Below are positions 25,981 to 35,203 of a stretch of DNA of 64,000 bases, piece after piece. The position numbers and the translations under genes were made by a program. The notes under the pieces are model-generated. The model worked only from the letters and a program-made list of their open reading frames with translations. It was not told where the DNA came from and did no database searches. The stretch comes from Beijerinckiaceae bacterium (lineage in GTDB: Bacteria > Pseudomonadota > Alphaproteobacteria > Rhizobiales > Beijerinckiaceae): the NCBI GenBank assembly GCA_009773635.1, contig WSYC01000018.1, forward strand, positions 1 through 64,000, given 5' to 3'. Position 1 is the first letter of the stretch. Every line of letters starts with the position of its first letter.

Positions 25981-26784
25981 TCAGAACACGGCCGCAGCTG
26001 AAACCGTGCCTGCACACCCACCCTGCCCGTGCAAGGCGCAGGCACCCATCACCGTGAGGCGATACTTGCTCGTCTTGATCGGCTCGAATTTCACGCCAAT
26101 TGTCAGATCGTTGGCGACGCTCGGCACGATCGGCTCGATGTGATCGATCAGCCAGAGCGCCTTGGGATTATCGAGGAACTTGTTGCGCAGCTCGGTGCGG
26201 ATTTTCAACTCGATCGCCCAATGGCGGGCAGCGTCGATCGTCAGCGCCGGCCCATCGAGGGTTTCAATCACGAAGCCGGTTTCATCGATATGGATGTTGC
26301 AGATTTCCTCCGCCACCGCGCAGTGCAACGAGGTGATATCAGGCATTTTCGGGATATCGCCAAACCATGCGGCATGGCGATCGATCAGCCGTTGTTCACG
26401 GCGATCGGCCGCTGTCGGCTCCGGCATCAGCGGGCGTTCCGGCAGTTTAAACCGGAAGATCTCCCGAAACCCGATCCCGTTGGTCTCCTTGAAGGAAAGG
26501 CTCAACGCCCAATGCGAGGGGTCATCCCTGCTGCCTTTGGCAAAGACGGGAAGCCCTCCGAACTGGAGATTGGTCAGTTCCTCGATCAGCTTCTTGTGAT
26601 CCTTGGGGCGGAAATTGATTCCGACCAGCGATGATCCGCCAGCAGAAGGCGCTTTCCCGGTGAAATCGACGTGATCCGCGAGCCGGAACTTCGGCGAGAA
26701 CTGGGCCAGCCGGCTTTCGATCATCTTGTAGACGGGATCCGAGAAGAAGGCGCCGGGCTTCGGCAGTGGCTTCATCAGCAGCAT
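25981..26784 (-). CDS. Hypothetical protein, 267 aa
   Basis: I do not recognise the family. From ATG 26784 (MLLMKPLPKPGAFFSDP) the protein is soluble with no signal peptide or membrane helix. The composition is ordinary for the genome, so it is likely a native gene. Features are a central segment with three charged motifs (FREIFRFKLPERP, ADRREQRLIDRHAAWFGDIP), a CAVAEEICNIHIDETGF region and a C-terminus with two close cysteines (GACALHGQGGCAG). The longer frame to 26835 begins in doubtful sequence. It is not obviously in an operon. Confidence 0.7.
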   Translation of the reverse strand: MLLMKPLPKPGAFFSDPVYKMIESRLAQFSPKFRLADHVDFTGKAPSAGGSSLVGINFRPKDHKKLIEELTNLQFGGLPVFAKGSRDDPSHWALSLSFKETNGIGFREIFRFKLPERPLMPEPTAADRREQRLIDRHAAWFGDIPKMPDITSLHCAVAEEICNIHIDETGFVIETLDGPALTIDAARHWAIELKIRTELRNKFLDNPKALWLIDHIEPIVPSVANDLTIGVKFEPIKTSKYRLTVMGACALHGQGGCAGTVSAAAVF

Positions 26785-26833
26785 GAGTCTCTCCCCGGAT
26801 ATCGTGGAGCAACATGCTTTCCGCAAGCACCCC

Positions 26834-26854
26834 AAACCCCGCAGGCGCGGGTTT
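26834..26854 (-). terminator. Possible weak terminator between DAHP synthase and the 267-aa gene
   Basis: AAACCCCGC (26834-26842) pairs with GCGGGTTT (26847-26854) with one bulge; the minus strand then has only three T, so termination is uncertain. Confidence 0.35.
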
Positions 26855-26934
26855 CATTCCGGGACTTAACCACACTGGTCCGGCATTGACGTGCGCCGCC
26901 GCACCGGGCGCACGTCCGGGGCAGAACGCGAGCT

Positions 26935-28353
26935 TTATTCCGCTGCAGCCGGCACGCGCGGGCCGCGTGCGGCCTTCTCGTGCTTGAGCAGATCGGAGAC
27001 GAGGAAGGCGAGCTCGATCGCCTGTTCGGCGTTGAGGCGCGGATCGCAGGCGGTGTCATAGCGGCTCGAAAGCCCTTCCGCCGACAACGCCCGCGCGCCA
27101 CCGGTGCATTCGGTCACGTCCTTGCCGGTCATCTCGAGATGAATGCCACCGGCATAGGTGCCTTCTGCCTCGTGAATCTGGAAGAAGTTCTTCACTTCGC
27201 CCATGATGCGATCGAACGGCCGGGTCTTGTAGCCCGCGAGGCTGATCGTGTTGCCGTGCATGGGATCGCAGGACCACACGACCTTGCGGCCCTCTTTCTC
27301 CACTGCGCGGATCAGGCCCGGCAGATGGTCGCCCACCTTGTCGGCGCCGAAGCGGCAGATGAGCGTGAGGCGGCCGGCCTCGTTCTCCGGGTTCAGCATA
27401 TCGATCAGCTGGATGAGGCCATCCGGGCTCAGCGACGGGCCGCACTTGAGGCCGATCGGGTTCTTGATGCCGCGGAAATATTCGACATGCGCGTGATCGG
27501 GCTGGCGGGTGCGATCGCCGATCCAGAGCATGTGACCGGAGGTGGCATACCAGTCGCCCGAGGTGGAATCGACGCGCGTCAGCGCCTGCTCGTAGCCCAG
27601 CAGCAGCGCCTCGTGGCTGGTGAAAAACTCGGTCTGCTGCATTTCAGGGTGCGTATCGGCGGAGATGCCGATCGCGCGCATGAAGTCCAGCGTCTCGGTG
27701 ATGCGGTTTGCGATCTCGTTATATCGCCCGCTCTGAGGCGAGTCCTTCACAAATCCCAGCATCCAGCGATGCGCGTTGTCGAGGTTGGCATAACCGCCGG
27801 TCGCGAACGCTCGGATCAGGTTCAACGTCGCCGCCGACTGACGATAGGCCTCGATCTGCCGGCGCGGATCGGGAATGCGCGCTTCGGGCGTGAAATCGGT
27901 GCCATTGATGATATCGCCGCGGTAGGAAGGCAGCTCGACATCGCCGACCTTCTCCACCGGCGAGGAGCGCGGCTTGGCGAACTGGCCGGCAACGCGGCCA
28001 ACCTTCACCACCGGCGAGGAGCCGGCATAGGTGAGCACCACCGCCATCTGCAGGAAAACGCGGAAGAAATCGCGGATATGATCCGCCGAATGCTCGGCGA
28101 AGCTCTCGGCGCAATCACCGCCCTGCAGCAGGAACGCTTCACCATTGGCGACCTTGCCCAACGCCCGCTTGAGCTTGCGCGCCTCGCCCGCAAAAACCAG
28201 CGGCGGAAAGCTCTTCAGCTGCGCTTCGGTGGCTTCGAGAACGGCCTGATCGGGATATTCCGGGACCTGCGAGATCGGATACGACCGCCAGCTCGCAGGG
28301 GTCCAGGCAGTCTGGCTTCCGGCGGCGTTTCTGGTGGTTCCGATCTTGGTCAT
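26935..28353 (-). CDS. aroF: Class II 3-deoxy-7-phosphoheptulonate (DAHP) synthase
   Basis: 472 residues. It condenses phosphoenolpyruvate and erythrose 4-phosphate in the first step of the shikimate pathway. The plant-type class II family is shown by [16 protein letters not shown] at the start, [14 protein letters not shown] near residue 77, [15 protein letters not shown] near 117, [16 protein letters not shown] in the middle and [31 protein letters not shown] near the end. The start is ATG 28353. In alphaproteobacteria this is commonly the only DAHP synthase. It is monocistronic here; the symbol varies between annotators. Confidence 0.93.
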   Translation of the reverse strand: MTKIGTTRNAAGSQTAWTPASWRSYPISQVPEYPDQAVLEATEAQLKSFPPLVFAGEARKLKRALGKVANGEAFLLQGGDCAESFAEHSADHIRDFFRVFLQMAVVLTYAGSSPVVKVGRVAGQFAKPRSSPVEKVGDVELPSYRGDIINGTDFTPEARIPDPRRQIEAYRQSAATLNLIRAFATGGYANLDNAHRWMLGFVKDSPQSGRYNEIANRITETLDFMRAIGISADTHPEMQQTEFFTSHEALLLGYEQALTRVDSTSGDWYATSGHMLWIGDRTRQPDHAHVEYFRGIKNPIGLKCGPSLSPDGLIQLIDMLNPENEAGRLTLICRFGADKVGDHLPGLIRAVEKEGRKVVWSCDPMHGNTISLAGYKTRPFDRIMGEVKNFFQIHEAEGTYAGGIHLEMTGKDVTECTGGARALSAEGLSSRYDTACDPRLNAEQAIELAFLVSDLLKHEKAARGPRVPAAAE

Positions 28354-28545
28354 GACACGACTTCCCTTGTTACTCTGCCGTGACCGAGGATGGCACGGCT
28401 GCGCCTGGCGTGACTTTCGTCACCTCCGAGACCGGCCTCCATACACTGCCTTGCCCCGGATGGCGAGCCATCTGACGCCAAATCCGCACGCTGCGAGGCC
28501 GACTTTCGTCGCCCGGCAGGCGCCGTGCGCGCGGCCGCAGACGCG

Positions 28546-29436
28546 TCATCGCTGCGAGAAATAGGCGTCCAGAAGGTCGAATACCACCCGGATCCGCCGG
28601 CTTGTCGCCAGCTCACGGTGCACGGCGAGCCAGATCGGAAACACGATCGGTTCCATGTCGGGCACCAGGCGCACCATATCGGGAGCCAGCGCGGCAACAT
28701 CATCCGACATGGCGGTGATGCCATAGCCATGCCGCACCAGTTCCCAGGCGACCAAGCCGCTCTCCGAGCCAATCCTCAGGTTATCCGGCGTCAGGTTCAG
28801 CCCGATCCCGCCAAAGAGCGAAATCAGGCGATCATGGTCGCCGAAGCCGACGAATTCGTGCTGGCTCATCTGTTCGAAAGAGGTCGGATGCCCCCGCCGG
28901 GCGAGATACGCGCTTGACGCATAGAAATGCGCGCTCGCCTGCCCGACCAGCTTGGCCACCAGTTCCGGCTGCTCGGGCCGGACATGCCGGATGGCGATAT
29001 CCGCCTCGCGCAGTTGCAGATCGCTGATACCGTTGGTCGCAACGATTTCGATCTCGACCATCGGCGCGACTTCGCGCAGCTTCGTGAGCACCAGCGGCAG
29101 GATATGCGCGGACATGAGATCCGTCGCCGTGATCCGTACCCGCCCCGCCACGCTCTGCGACTGCCCGGAAGCCACAAGCGACAGGCGGCTCGCCGCCTCC
29201 CGCATGGCCCGGACGTGATCGACAAGATCAAGCCCGGAGTGCGTGAGCACCAGCGAACGGCCGATGCGCTCGAACAGCACGACGTTCAGCGCGGCCTCCA
29301 GCGCCGCGACCTGCCGGCCCAACGTCGGTTGCGTCAGTCCCAGGGCTCTGGCCGCGGCGGAGAGAGACCCCTCCTCCACCGTTGCCAGAAAGGCCCGCGC
29401 CAGGTTCCAGTCAAAAGATGTCGTCTGCCAATTCAT
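28546..29436 (-). CDS. LysR-family transcriptional regulator
   Basis: 296 residues. The N-terminal helix-turn-helix is FLATVEEGSLSAAARALGLTQPTLGRQVAALEAALNVVLFER at residues 17-58, followed by the linker and a periplasmic-protein-like effector domain. It is divergent, across 83 bases, from the methyltransferase gene at 29520, which is the classical LysR arrangement and makes that gene the likeliest target. The ligand cannot be inferred. The start is ATG 29436. Confidence 0.9.
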   Translation of the reverse strand: MNWQTTSFDWNLARAFLATVEEGSLSAAARALGLTQPTLGRQVAALEAALNVVLFERIGRSLVLTHSGLDLVDHVRAMREAASRLSLVASGQSQSVAGRVRITATDLMSAHILPLVLTKLREVAPMVEIEIVATNGISDLQLREADIAIRHVRPEQPELVAKLVGQASAHFYASSAYLARRGHPTSFEQMSQHEFVGFGDHDRLISLFGGIGLNLTPDNLRIGSESGLVAWELVRHGYGITAMSDDVAALAPDMVRLVPDMEPIVFPIWLAVHRELATSRRIRVVFDLLDAYFSQR

Positions 29437-29519
29437 GCATTTTCGTATATCACTTCAACAGTTTTCGGCAATTCCTGTTCGCAACCTTGGCCTGTATCGA
29501 CAGCCGCAGGAGAAACCTT

Positions 29520-30158
29520 ATGCAAAAATCAGCGAAATTCTGGAACTCTATCGCCGAAAAATACGCGAAATCCCCGATCACGGACCTGAAGGCATATACC
29601 TATACGCTGGATTGCACGCGCAGCTATCTGAAGCCGGATGATACCGTGCTGGAACTTGGATGCGGCACCGGCTCCACGGCGCTGCTGCTGGCACCCCATG
29701 TCCGGCGGATCGTCGCCAGCGACATCGCCGAGAACATGATCGAGATCGGCAGGAAGAAGGCGCAGGATCAGGGCATTGCGAACGTGGAATTCGTCACGGC
29801 GGAGCTGTTCGAGGCCGGGGCTGGTCCCGAGCGCTACGATGCCGTTCTCGCGCTCAATCTCCTGCATCTTCTGGAGGATGTGCCCGCTGCAATCACGCGG
29901 ATCCATGGTCTTTTGAAGCCCGGCGGCCTCTTCATTTCCAAAACCATCTGCCGCTTCGGGCCCGAGGTGCCCCTCAAGCTGCGGTTGATGAAGCTGGTGC
30001 TGCCGCTCATGCAGATGATCGGCAAGGCCCCCTTCGTCCAGTTCATGGAGATCGCGGAACTGGAACGGATCATCACCATGGGCGGCTTCGAGATCATCGA
30101 AGCCGGAAACTTTCCGCCCTCGCCGCCCATGCGCTACATCGTCGCGCGGAAGGTCTAG
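29520..30158 (+). CDS. Class I SAM-dependent methyltransferase
   Basis: About 212 residues. The SAM-binding motif I VLELGCGTGSTALLL lies near residues 43-57, an acidic residue at the end of the next strand (IVASDIAENMIEIG) follows, and motif IV-like ALNLLHLLED is in the middle. The C-terminal part (PLKLRLMKLVLPLMQMIGKAPFVQF) is hydrophobic and could contact membranes or a lipid-like substrate. The start is ATG 29520, preceded by AGGAGA. It is divergent from a LysR regulator and ends four bases before the convergent alcohol dehydrogenase. The substrate is unknown. Confidence 0.85.
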   Translation: MQKSAKFWNSIAEKYAKSPITDLKAYTYTLDCTRSYLKPDDTVLELGCGTGSTALLLAPHVRRIVASDIAENMIEIGRKKAQDQGIANVEFVTAELFEAGAGPERYDAVLALNLLHLLEDVPAAITRIHGLLKPGGLFISKTICRFGPEVPLKLRLMKLVLPLMQMIGKAPFVQFMEIAELERIITMGGFEIIEAGNFPPSPPMRYIVARKV

Positions 30159-30167
30159 CGCGCTAGA
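30154..30167. repeat. 14-bp palindrome containing the stops of two convergent genes
   Basis: TCTAGCGCGCTAGA is a perfect palindrome; its TAG (30156-30158) ends the methyltransferase and its CTA (30163-30165) ends the alcohol dehydrogenase on the other strand. Confidence 0.7.
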
Positions 30168-31293
30168 AGGCCGCCTCCAGGATCGCCTGATAATCCGCTG
30201 CTGTCGGCGTTCGGGCGGTCGTCTTCGTGCAATGGTCTTCGAGCGAAATCTCCGCCACACGCGGGAACCACTCGCGCTTCACACCCATCGCCGAGAGTGA
30301 GGCCGGCATCCCGATGCGGGCGTTGAGCGCTTCGATGAAGGCATCGAGGCTCTGCCCGGCGGGCACGCCCATCTCATGCGCGAGGCGGGCGTATTCGGCT
30401 TCGCGGATCGGGGCGTTGAAGCGCAGCACCGCCGGCAGCAGCACGGCGTTCAGCGTGCCGTGATGGAGGTGGACTTCCTTCATGCCGCCGAGCGTATGGG
30501 CGAGGGAATGCACCGCACCAAGGCCCTTCTGGAACGCCATGGCGCCCATCATCGAAGCCATCATCATGTCGTAGCGCGCCTTGCGGTTCGCGCCGTCCTT
30601 CACCGCCACCTCGAGCGAGCGGGCGGCGAGCCGCGCGCATTCGAGCGCGATGGCGCCGGCGGGCGGATTTTCGACGTTGGAAATGAAGCACTCGATGCCA
30701 TGCGTCAGCGCATCCATGCCGGTTGCGGCGGTGAGCATCGGCGGCAGGCCGAGCGTCAGTTCAGGATCGCAGATCGCGCGCTTCGGGATGAGGTGCGGCG
30801 AGATCACCGACAATTTGCGCCCGTCGCGGAAGCTCATCACCGCGCCGCGCCCGACCTCGGAACCGGTGCCGGAGGTCGTGGGAATGGCGATCACCGGCGC
30901 GACCTTCGCCGTGATCTTCGGCCCGCCGCCAAGAATCAGCACGTAATCGCGCAGCGTACCGCCGTGCGTGACGAGGATCGCAACCGCCTTTGCGAGATCC
31001 ATCGGCGAGCCGCCGCCGAGCGCGACGATGCCGTCGCAGCCCTTGGCGTGATAAAGCGCAACGGCATCATCGGTGGCCTCTTCCGTGGGGTTCGAGGGCG
31101 TGCCGTCGAACACCGGCGTCGCTGCGCCCTTCGGCATCAGCGCGGTGATGCGCGCCGCGATTCCCGTCGCGACGACGCCCTTGTCGGTCACCAGCAGCGG
31201 GTTTTCCAGCCCCAGCGCGGCAATATCCTCCGGCAGGCCGGCGATTGCACCGAAATCGAAACGGATAGTGGTGAGGTAGTTGATAACAGGCAT
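30163..31293 (-). CDS. Iron-containing (group III) alcohol dehydrogenase
   Basis: 376 residues of the Fe-ADH family, NAD(P)-dependent. Typical motifs: DGIVALGGGSPMDLAKAVA near residues 88-106 (nucleotide binding), PTTSGTGSEVGRGAV near 138-152, metal ligands in MDALTHGIECFIS and GAVHSLAHTLGGMKEVHHGTLNAVLLP. The substrate class cannot be assigned; relatives act on lactaldehyde, maleylacetate or long-chain alcohols. The start is ATG 31293. It is followed (upstream on the strand) by the AT-richer fic module, 12 bases away, so it may sit downstream of fic in one transcript. Confidence 0.9.
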   Translation of the reverse strand: MPVINYLTTIRFDFGAIAGLPEDIAALGLENPLLVTDKGVVATGIAARITALMPKGAATPVFDGTPSNPTEEATDDAVALYHAKGCDGIVALGGGSPMDLAKAVAILVTHGGTLRDYVLILGGGPKITAKVAPVIAIPTTSGTGSEVGRGAVMSFRDGRKLSVISPHLIPKRAICDPELTLGLPPMLTAATGMDALTHGIECFISNVENPPAGAIALECARLAARSLEVAVKDGANRKARYDMMMASMMGAMAFQKGLGAVHSLAHTLGGMKEVHLHHGTLNAVLLPAVLRFNAPIREAEYARLAHEMGVPAGQSLDAFIEALNARIGMPASLSAMGVKREWFPRVAEISLEDHCTKTTARTPTAADYQAILEAAF

Positions 31294-31305
31294 GGAAAAG
31301 AGCTC

Positions 31306-31905
31306 CTATTCCACGTCTGCAAGCTGTGCTTTTAGCAAGCCTTGCAAATACTCCGCCAATTTTGAAACATCAAAATGGCCATCAGCCCACGCCAAATCCG
31401 CTGCCTTTAACGCGTCATAATATGGCTGTCGATTTTCTCTAATTCTCTCAGGAACTATTTTCTTTCCTGGCAACAAATCTCCGTATTTCATACATAAAAT
31501 ATAATAGCATGCTGCCCTTGCCGTCCTTCCATTACCTTCCACAAATGGATGAATCCAATTTATTCTCCACAGCGTATAAGCGGCCAATAATGTTGGGTGA
31601 TCTGACAAGTCCCAATTTTCATGAATTACAGAGAAAAACCGATCCATCAATTCTGGAACATCATTAAAATGTGGTGGGATATGCTTCCCTACGTATATTG
31701 GCTCCTCGCGAAAACGCCCTCCAAATTGGGCAATATTAACCACAGCAGCATAATTCAAACCCCAAAGAGTGTATTTATCAAAACCATCGATCCCCTTCGA
31801 AAGCCCTATCTCGATACAGTTAGTTAAAAGATCGTATTGTCTCAAAAGATTTTGTTCATGCACTCTTTTGTATAACTCAGGATTGTCCGATTTTCTTACA
31901 ATCAC
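31306..31905 (-). CDS. fic: Fic-domain protein (AMPylase-type)
   Basis: 199 residues. It carries a canonical Fic motif, HPFVEGNGRTAR at residues 119-130, with the catalytic His and the phosphate-binding GNGR, and a beta-hairpin flap region near GKHIPPHF. Fic enzymes transfer AMP (or other nucleotides) to hydroxyls of target proteins. The start is GTG 31905, with GGAG upstream. Base composition is near 40% G+C and codon use is AT-richer than the flanking genes, suggesting transfer. A 69-residue gene 40 bases upstream may encode its antitoxin. I see no N-terminal inhibitory Ser-x-x-x-Glu-Gly motif in this protein itself. Confidence 0.88.
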   Translation of the reverse strand: MIVRKSDNPELYKRVHEQNLLRQYDLLTNCIEIGLSKGIDGFDKYTLWGLNYAAVVNIAQFGGRFREEPIYVGKHIPPHFNDVPELMDRFFSVIHENWDLSDHPTLLAAYTLWRINWIHPFVEGNGRTARAACYYILCMKYGDLLPGKKIVPERIRENRQPYYDALKAADLAWADGHFDVSKLAEYLQGLLKAQLADVE

Positions 31906-31945
31906 GACATATCTCCAAAAAAATAGGGGGCAAGCCCCCTAGATA

Positions 31946-32155
31946 TTATACAAGACTAAGGCGGGCGCTCAAACTTGTCTGTCGGACAGAATCTTTGGTT
32001 ACAGACTCATCTTCAAGTGCATTCCCAAACGCAAAACTCACGCGCTGCTCATGCAACTCTTCCTGTGTTACCGGCTTGCGCCGGGACACACGGACAAGCT
32101 CAGCCAACTCTGGATCCACTGTCATATTGGTCAAGAATTGTTTTCTTTCAGCCAT
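31946..32155 (-). CDS. Small protein upstream of fic, candidate Fic antitoxin
   Basis: 69 residues from ATG 32155, with GGGAGATAAAC before it. It contains EELHEQRVSFAFGNALEDESVT. Class I Fic antitoxins (VbhA, YhfG) block the ATP site with a helix bearing Ser/Thr-x-x-x-Glu-Gly/Asn. Here the aligned residues are S40-F-A-F-G44-N45, so the key Glu is Gly. It may be a diverged antitoxin, have lost inhibition, or be another kind of partner. It is AT-richer than its surroundings, like fic. The pairing is my inference. Confidence 0.6.
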   Translation of the reverse strand: MAERKQFLTNMTVDPELAELVRVSRRKPVTQEELHEQRVSFAFGNALEDESVTKDSVRQTSLSARLSLV

Positions 32156-32258
32156 GTTTATCTCCCTTGAAACTTTTGATTCTCACTGTTGCGCGGAACT
32201 ATGGCGACCTCAAGATACCATCTGGCAACATTGGTTAAAAATATTCTAAATATTTGAT

Positions 32259-33671
32259 TTATTTAATATTATTGTCAGACAAAAAACGTGCCGTTCGCGT
32301 GCGCATCGTTACCAGTTCTTCTGCGGCTGTGGGGTGCACCGCCATCGTGGCGTCGAAATCGGCCTTGGTCGCCCCCATTTTGAGCGGAATACCGAGCAGC
32401 TGGATCATTTCCCCGGCGCCATCGCCGAGAATATGCACGCCGAGCACACGATCCGTTTCGCCATCGACGATGATCTTCATCATCACCCGATCATCCGAGC
32501 CCGAGAGCGTCGCCTTGATGGCACGGAACGAGGTCTTGTAGATGTCGACAACCGCGAATTGCGCGCGCGCCTCGGCTTCTGTCAGCCCGACGGTGCCGAG
32601 CTCCGGCGTCGTGAACACCGCGGTGGGGATATTCGCGTAGTCCACCGTCCACGGCTTGATGCCCTTCTCGCCCCCGAACAGCGTATCGGCGAGCGCATGC
32701 CCCTCGCGGATCGCAACCGGCGTGAGATTGACGCGGTTGGTGACATCGCCCACAGCGAAAATGCCGGGCACATTGGTGCTTGACCCTGCATCGACCGCGA
32801 TTGCATCCGCCTTGTCGAGCGCCACGCCGACCTTTTCAAGGCCGAGCCCTGCGACATTCGGCACCCGGCCGATGGCGAAGAGGATCTGGTCTGCGGGGAG
32901 TGCCAGCCCGGCTTTCGTATGCCCGACAAGACCATCATCGCCGCGCTCGATGCGGGTGAAGGTATCATGGAGCACGAAGCGGATGCCGGCCTTCTCATAG
33001 GCTGCGACCAACCCGTCGCGCAGGTCCTGATCGAAGCCACGCAGCACCTGCGCGCCACGATAGATTACCGTGACCTCCGCCCCGAGCAGGCGGAAAATTC
33101 CGGCGAATTCGAGCGCGATATAGCCGCCGCCCGCGATCACGATGCGTTTCGGAAACTCTTCGAGATCGAACACCTCGTCCGAGGTCACGACATGCTGGTA
33201 GCCGGGCAGATCAGTATCGATATTGGGCCGACCGCCGGTTGCGATCAGGATGTTTTTCGCGCGGATGATGCGGTTGTCAGCCAGCAGCCGCACCGCGTTC
33301 GGCCCCTCGATCACCGCGCGGGATTTGACGACCTCGACCCCGGCGCTCGCTTGCCCCTTGGCATAGAGCCCTTCGAGCCGGGTGATCTCGGCTTCCTTGG
33401 CACCAACGAGGTGCTGCCAATTGAACCCGGGTGCGCCCGGCGTCCAGCCAAACCCGCGCGCTTCGGCGAATTCGCGGGCAAAACGGGAGGCGATGACGTA
33501 GAGCTTTTTCGGCACGCAGCCGCGGATGACGCAGGTGCCGCCCATGCGGAACTCTTCCGCCAGCATCACCTTCGCGCCATGCCCTGCCGCAATGCGCGCG
33601 GCGCGAACACCGCCCGAGCCGCCTCCGATGACAAAGAGATCGACATCAAACGGCGGGTTCTGCGCGCTCAT
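32259..33671 (-). CDS. gor: Glutathione-disulfide reductase
   Basis: 470 residues, a flavoprotein that reduces GSSG with NADPH in the cytoplasm. FAD motif VIGGGSGGVRAARIAAGHG at residues 14-32, redox-active disulfide GGTCVIRGCVPKKLY with Cys47 and Cys52, NADPH motif IVIAGGGYIALEFAG in the middle, and the C-terminal catalytic VHPTAAEELV. The start is ATG 33671. The order gph, rpiA, DUF2059-like gene, gor is a recurrent Rhizobiales neighbourhood. The alternative trypanothione-reductase-like assignment is not favoured. Confidence 0.93.
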   Translation of the reverse strand: MSAQNPPFDVDLFVIGGGSGGVRAARIAAGHGAKVMLAEEFRMGGTCVIRGCVPKKLYVIASRFAREFAEARGFGWTPGAPGFNWQHLVGAKEAEITRLEGLYAKGQASAGVEVVKSRAVIEGPNAVRLLADNRIIRAKNILIATGGRPNIDTDLPGYQHVVTSDEVFDLEEFPKRIVIAGGGYIALEFAGIFRLLGAEVTVIYRGAQVLRGFDQDLRDGLVAAYEKAGIRFVLHDTFTRIERGDDGLVGHTKAGLALPADQILFAIGRVPNVAGLGLEKVGVALDKADAIAVDAGSSTNVPGIFAVGDVTNRVNLTPVAIREGHALADTLFGGEKGIKPWTVDYANIPTAVFTTPELGTVGLTEAEARAQFAVVDIYKTSFRAIKATLSGSDDRVMMKIIVDGETDRVLGVHILGDGAGEMIQLLGIPLKMGATKADFDATMAVHPTAAEELVTMRTRTARFLSDNNIK

Positions 33672-33797
33672 CGCTTATATCCTGACAACAGACGGTTCCG
33701 GCCCAGGGCCGGATACCGATCTAGGCGCTGCGCAGCGGATTTGCACGCCCTCCCACGACCACAATCGCGTGAAGCGCCCCGCATGGAGCGAGCCGGC

Positions 33798-34370
33798 TCA
33801 GAGCTTGTGGCCGCGCTTCGCCATCTCGTTCTGGAAGACGGAGGTCAGGCGTCCGCCGACTTGCTGGCTCCAGACTTCAAGGTAGGGCACCGCCATTTCC
33901 ATGAACTGCGGCAGTACCTCGACGTATTTCTTGCCGACCGGCGAGGTCATGAAAACAAGGACCTCCTTCAGTTCGGTCTCGGACATGCGGATCGCCATCA
34001 GGCGCGCCGCGCCCTGCAATCCATCTTCCGTCGCTTTCTTCACATCAGCTTCGACGACCTTCAGTGCCTCTTCGATGTCCTTGGCAAGCTCGGGGCGTTG
34101 CCGGGTGACATTGACGCGCAGTGAGCCGACGACATTCGGCATGGCGTTGTCGAACATCGTGGACATGCCGGACGCCTTCAGCACATCGGCGGCGACCGCC
34201 AGATGCGTCGGCACCATCGGCGTCGTCAACGCCTTCTGGATATCGGCGAGCTGCTCGGCGGTAATCTGCTGCTGCTGCTGCTGCTGTTGCTGCGCCATCG
34301 CGAGGCTGGAGCCAGCCAGAAGGCCGGCGGCGAACACGATGGACCGAAAGAGCGAAACGGGCCGCGTCAT
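33798..34370 (-). CDS. Exported DUF2059-like protein with a poly-glutamine tract
   Basis: About 190 residues from ATG 34370 (MTRPVSLFRSIVFAAGL). A signal peptide ending SSLAMA is followed directly by nine Gln residues encoded by an almost pure CAG run (CTG on the plus strand, 34266-34292). The rest is helical and matches the DUF2059 pattern near the C-terminus (MSETELKEVLVFMTSPVGKKYVEVLP). The function is unknown; it lies between rpiA and gor as in related genomes. The glutamine run would form the mature N-terminus in the periplasm and is probably length-variable between strains. Confidence 0.8.
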   Translation of the reverse strand: MTRPVSLFRSIVFAAGLLAGSSLAMAQQQQQQQQQITAEQLADIQKALTTPMVPTHLAVAADVLKASGMSTMFDNAMPNVVGSLRVNVTRQRPELAKDIEEALKVVEADVKKATEDGLQGAARLMAIRMSETELKEVLVFMTSPVGKKYVEVLPQFMEMAVPYLEVWSQQVGGRLTSVFQNEMAKRGHKL

Positions 34371-34450
34371 CAAGAAACTCCTTAGCTGGTGGCATCGCCG
34401 CGCGCATCGGGCGGGTCCGCACATTCGTCCGGTATCGTTATGGCCTGCTG

Positions 34451-35152
34451 TTACGGGCTCTTGCCGATCACGGCAACCCCTTCTTCAGAGCCAAGATAAA
34501 CGGCGGAACAAAGGCCGACGAACAAGCCGTGCTCGACAAGACCGGGAATTCCGTCAAGCCGCGCCGCCAGCGCAGCCGGGTTTGCGATGCCGGAATTGAC
34601 GCAATCGAGCACGAAATTGCCGTTGTCGGTGACGAGCGCGGTGCCGTCCTTCGCTTTCCGCAACCGCGTCTCGACCGCAATCCCCTCGGCGGCGAACGCC
34701 TTCGCCACAGCCCGCGATGTCGTGCCGTGCGCGAACTGCACGATCTCGACCGACAGCGGGAACGCGCCAAGCTGCACGACCTTCTTCGAGGCATCGGCGA
34801 TCACAATCATCCGCTTCGAATTGATCGCCACCATCTTCTCGCGCAGGTGCGCGGCACCCGCCCCCTTGACGAGGTTGAGCGCCGGATCGAACTCGTCAGC
34901 GCCGTCGACCGTGAGGTCGATCTCGCCGATGTCATCGAGCGTCGTCAGCGGAATGCCGAGGCTTTCGGCCTGAAGGCGGGTCGCCTCCGATGTCGGCACG
35001 CAGAGATAGGTCTCGCCCGCGCGGATGCGCTCGCCGACAATATCCACGAAATGTTTTGCCGTGGAGCCGGTTCCGAGCCCGAGCTTCATGCCGGAGCGCA
35101 GTTCGAGTTCAGCGGCCTTTTCGGCCGCAAGGCGCTTGAGATGATCGCTCAC
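34451..35152 (-). CDS. rpiA: Ribose-5-phosphate isomerase A
   Basis: 233 residues, interconverting ribose 5-phosphate and ribulose 5-phosphate. Family motifs: GLGTGSTAKHFVDIVGE near residue 25, TVDGADEFDPALNLVKGAGAAHLREKMV near 82 with the catalytic Asp, Glu and Lys residues, and FPLSVEIVQFA further on. The start is GTG 35152 (VSDHLKRLAAEKAA). It is next to gph, and the two share the nucleotide and pentose side of central metabolism, but they are on opposite strands. Confidence 0.93.
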   Translation of the reverse strand: MSDHLKRLAAEKAAELELRSGMKLGLGTGSTAKHFVDIVGERIRAGETYLCVPTSEATRLQAESLGIPLTTLDDIGEIDLTVDGADEFDPALNLVKGAGAAHLREKMVAINSKRMIVIADASKKVVQLGAFPLSVEIVQFAHGTTSRAVAKAFAAEGIAVETRLRKAKDGTALVTDNGNFVLDCVNSGIANPAALAARLDGIPGLVEHGLFVGLCSAVYLGSEEGVAVIGKSP

Positions 35153-35203
35153 GGTATTGCCTCGCCGGATTTGGTCATATTATCGGGTCACAGAACAGGC
35201 GTG

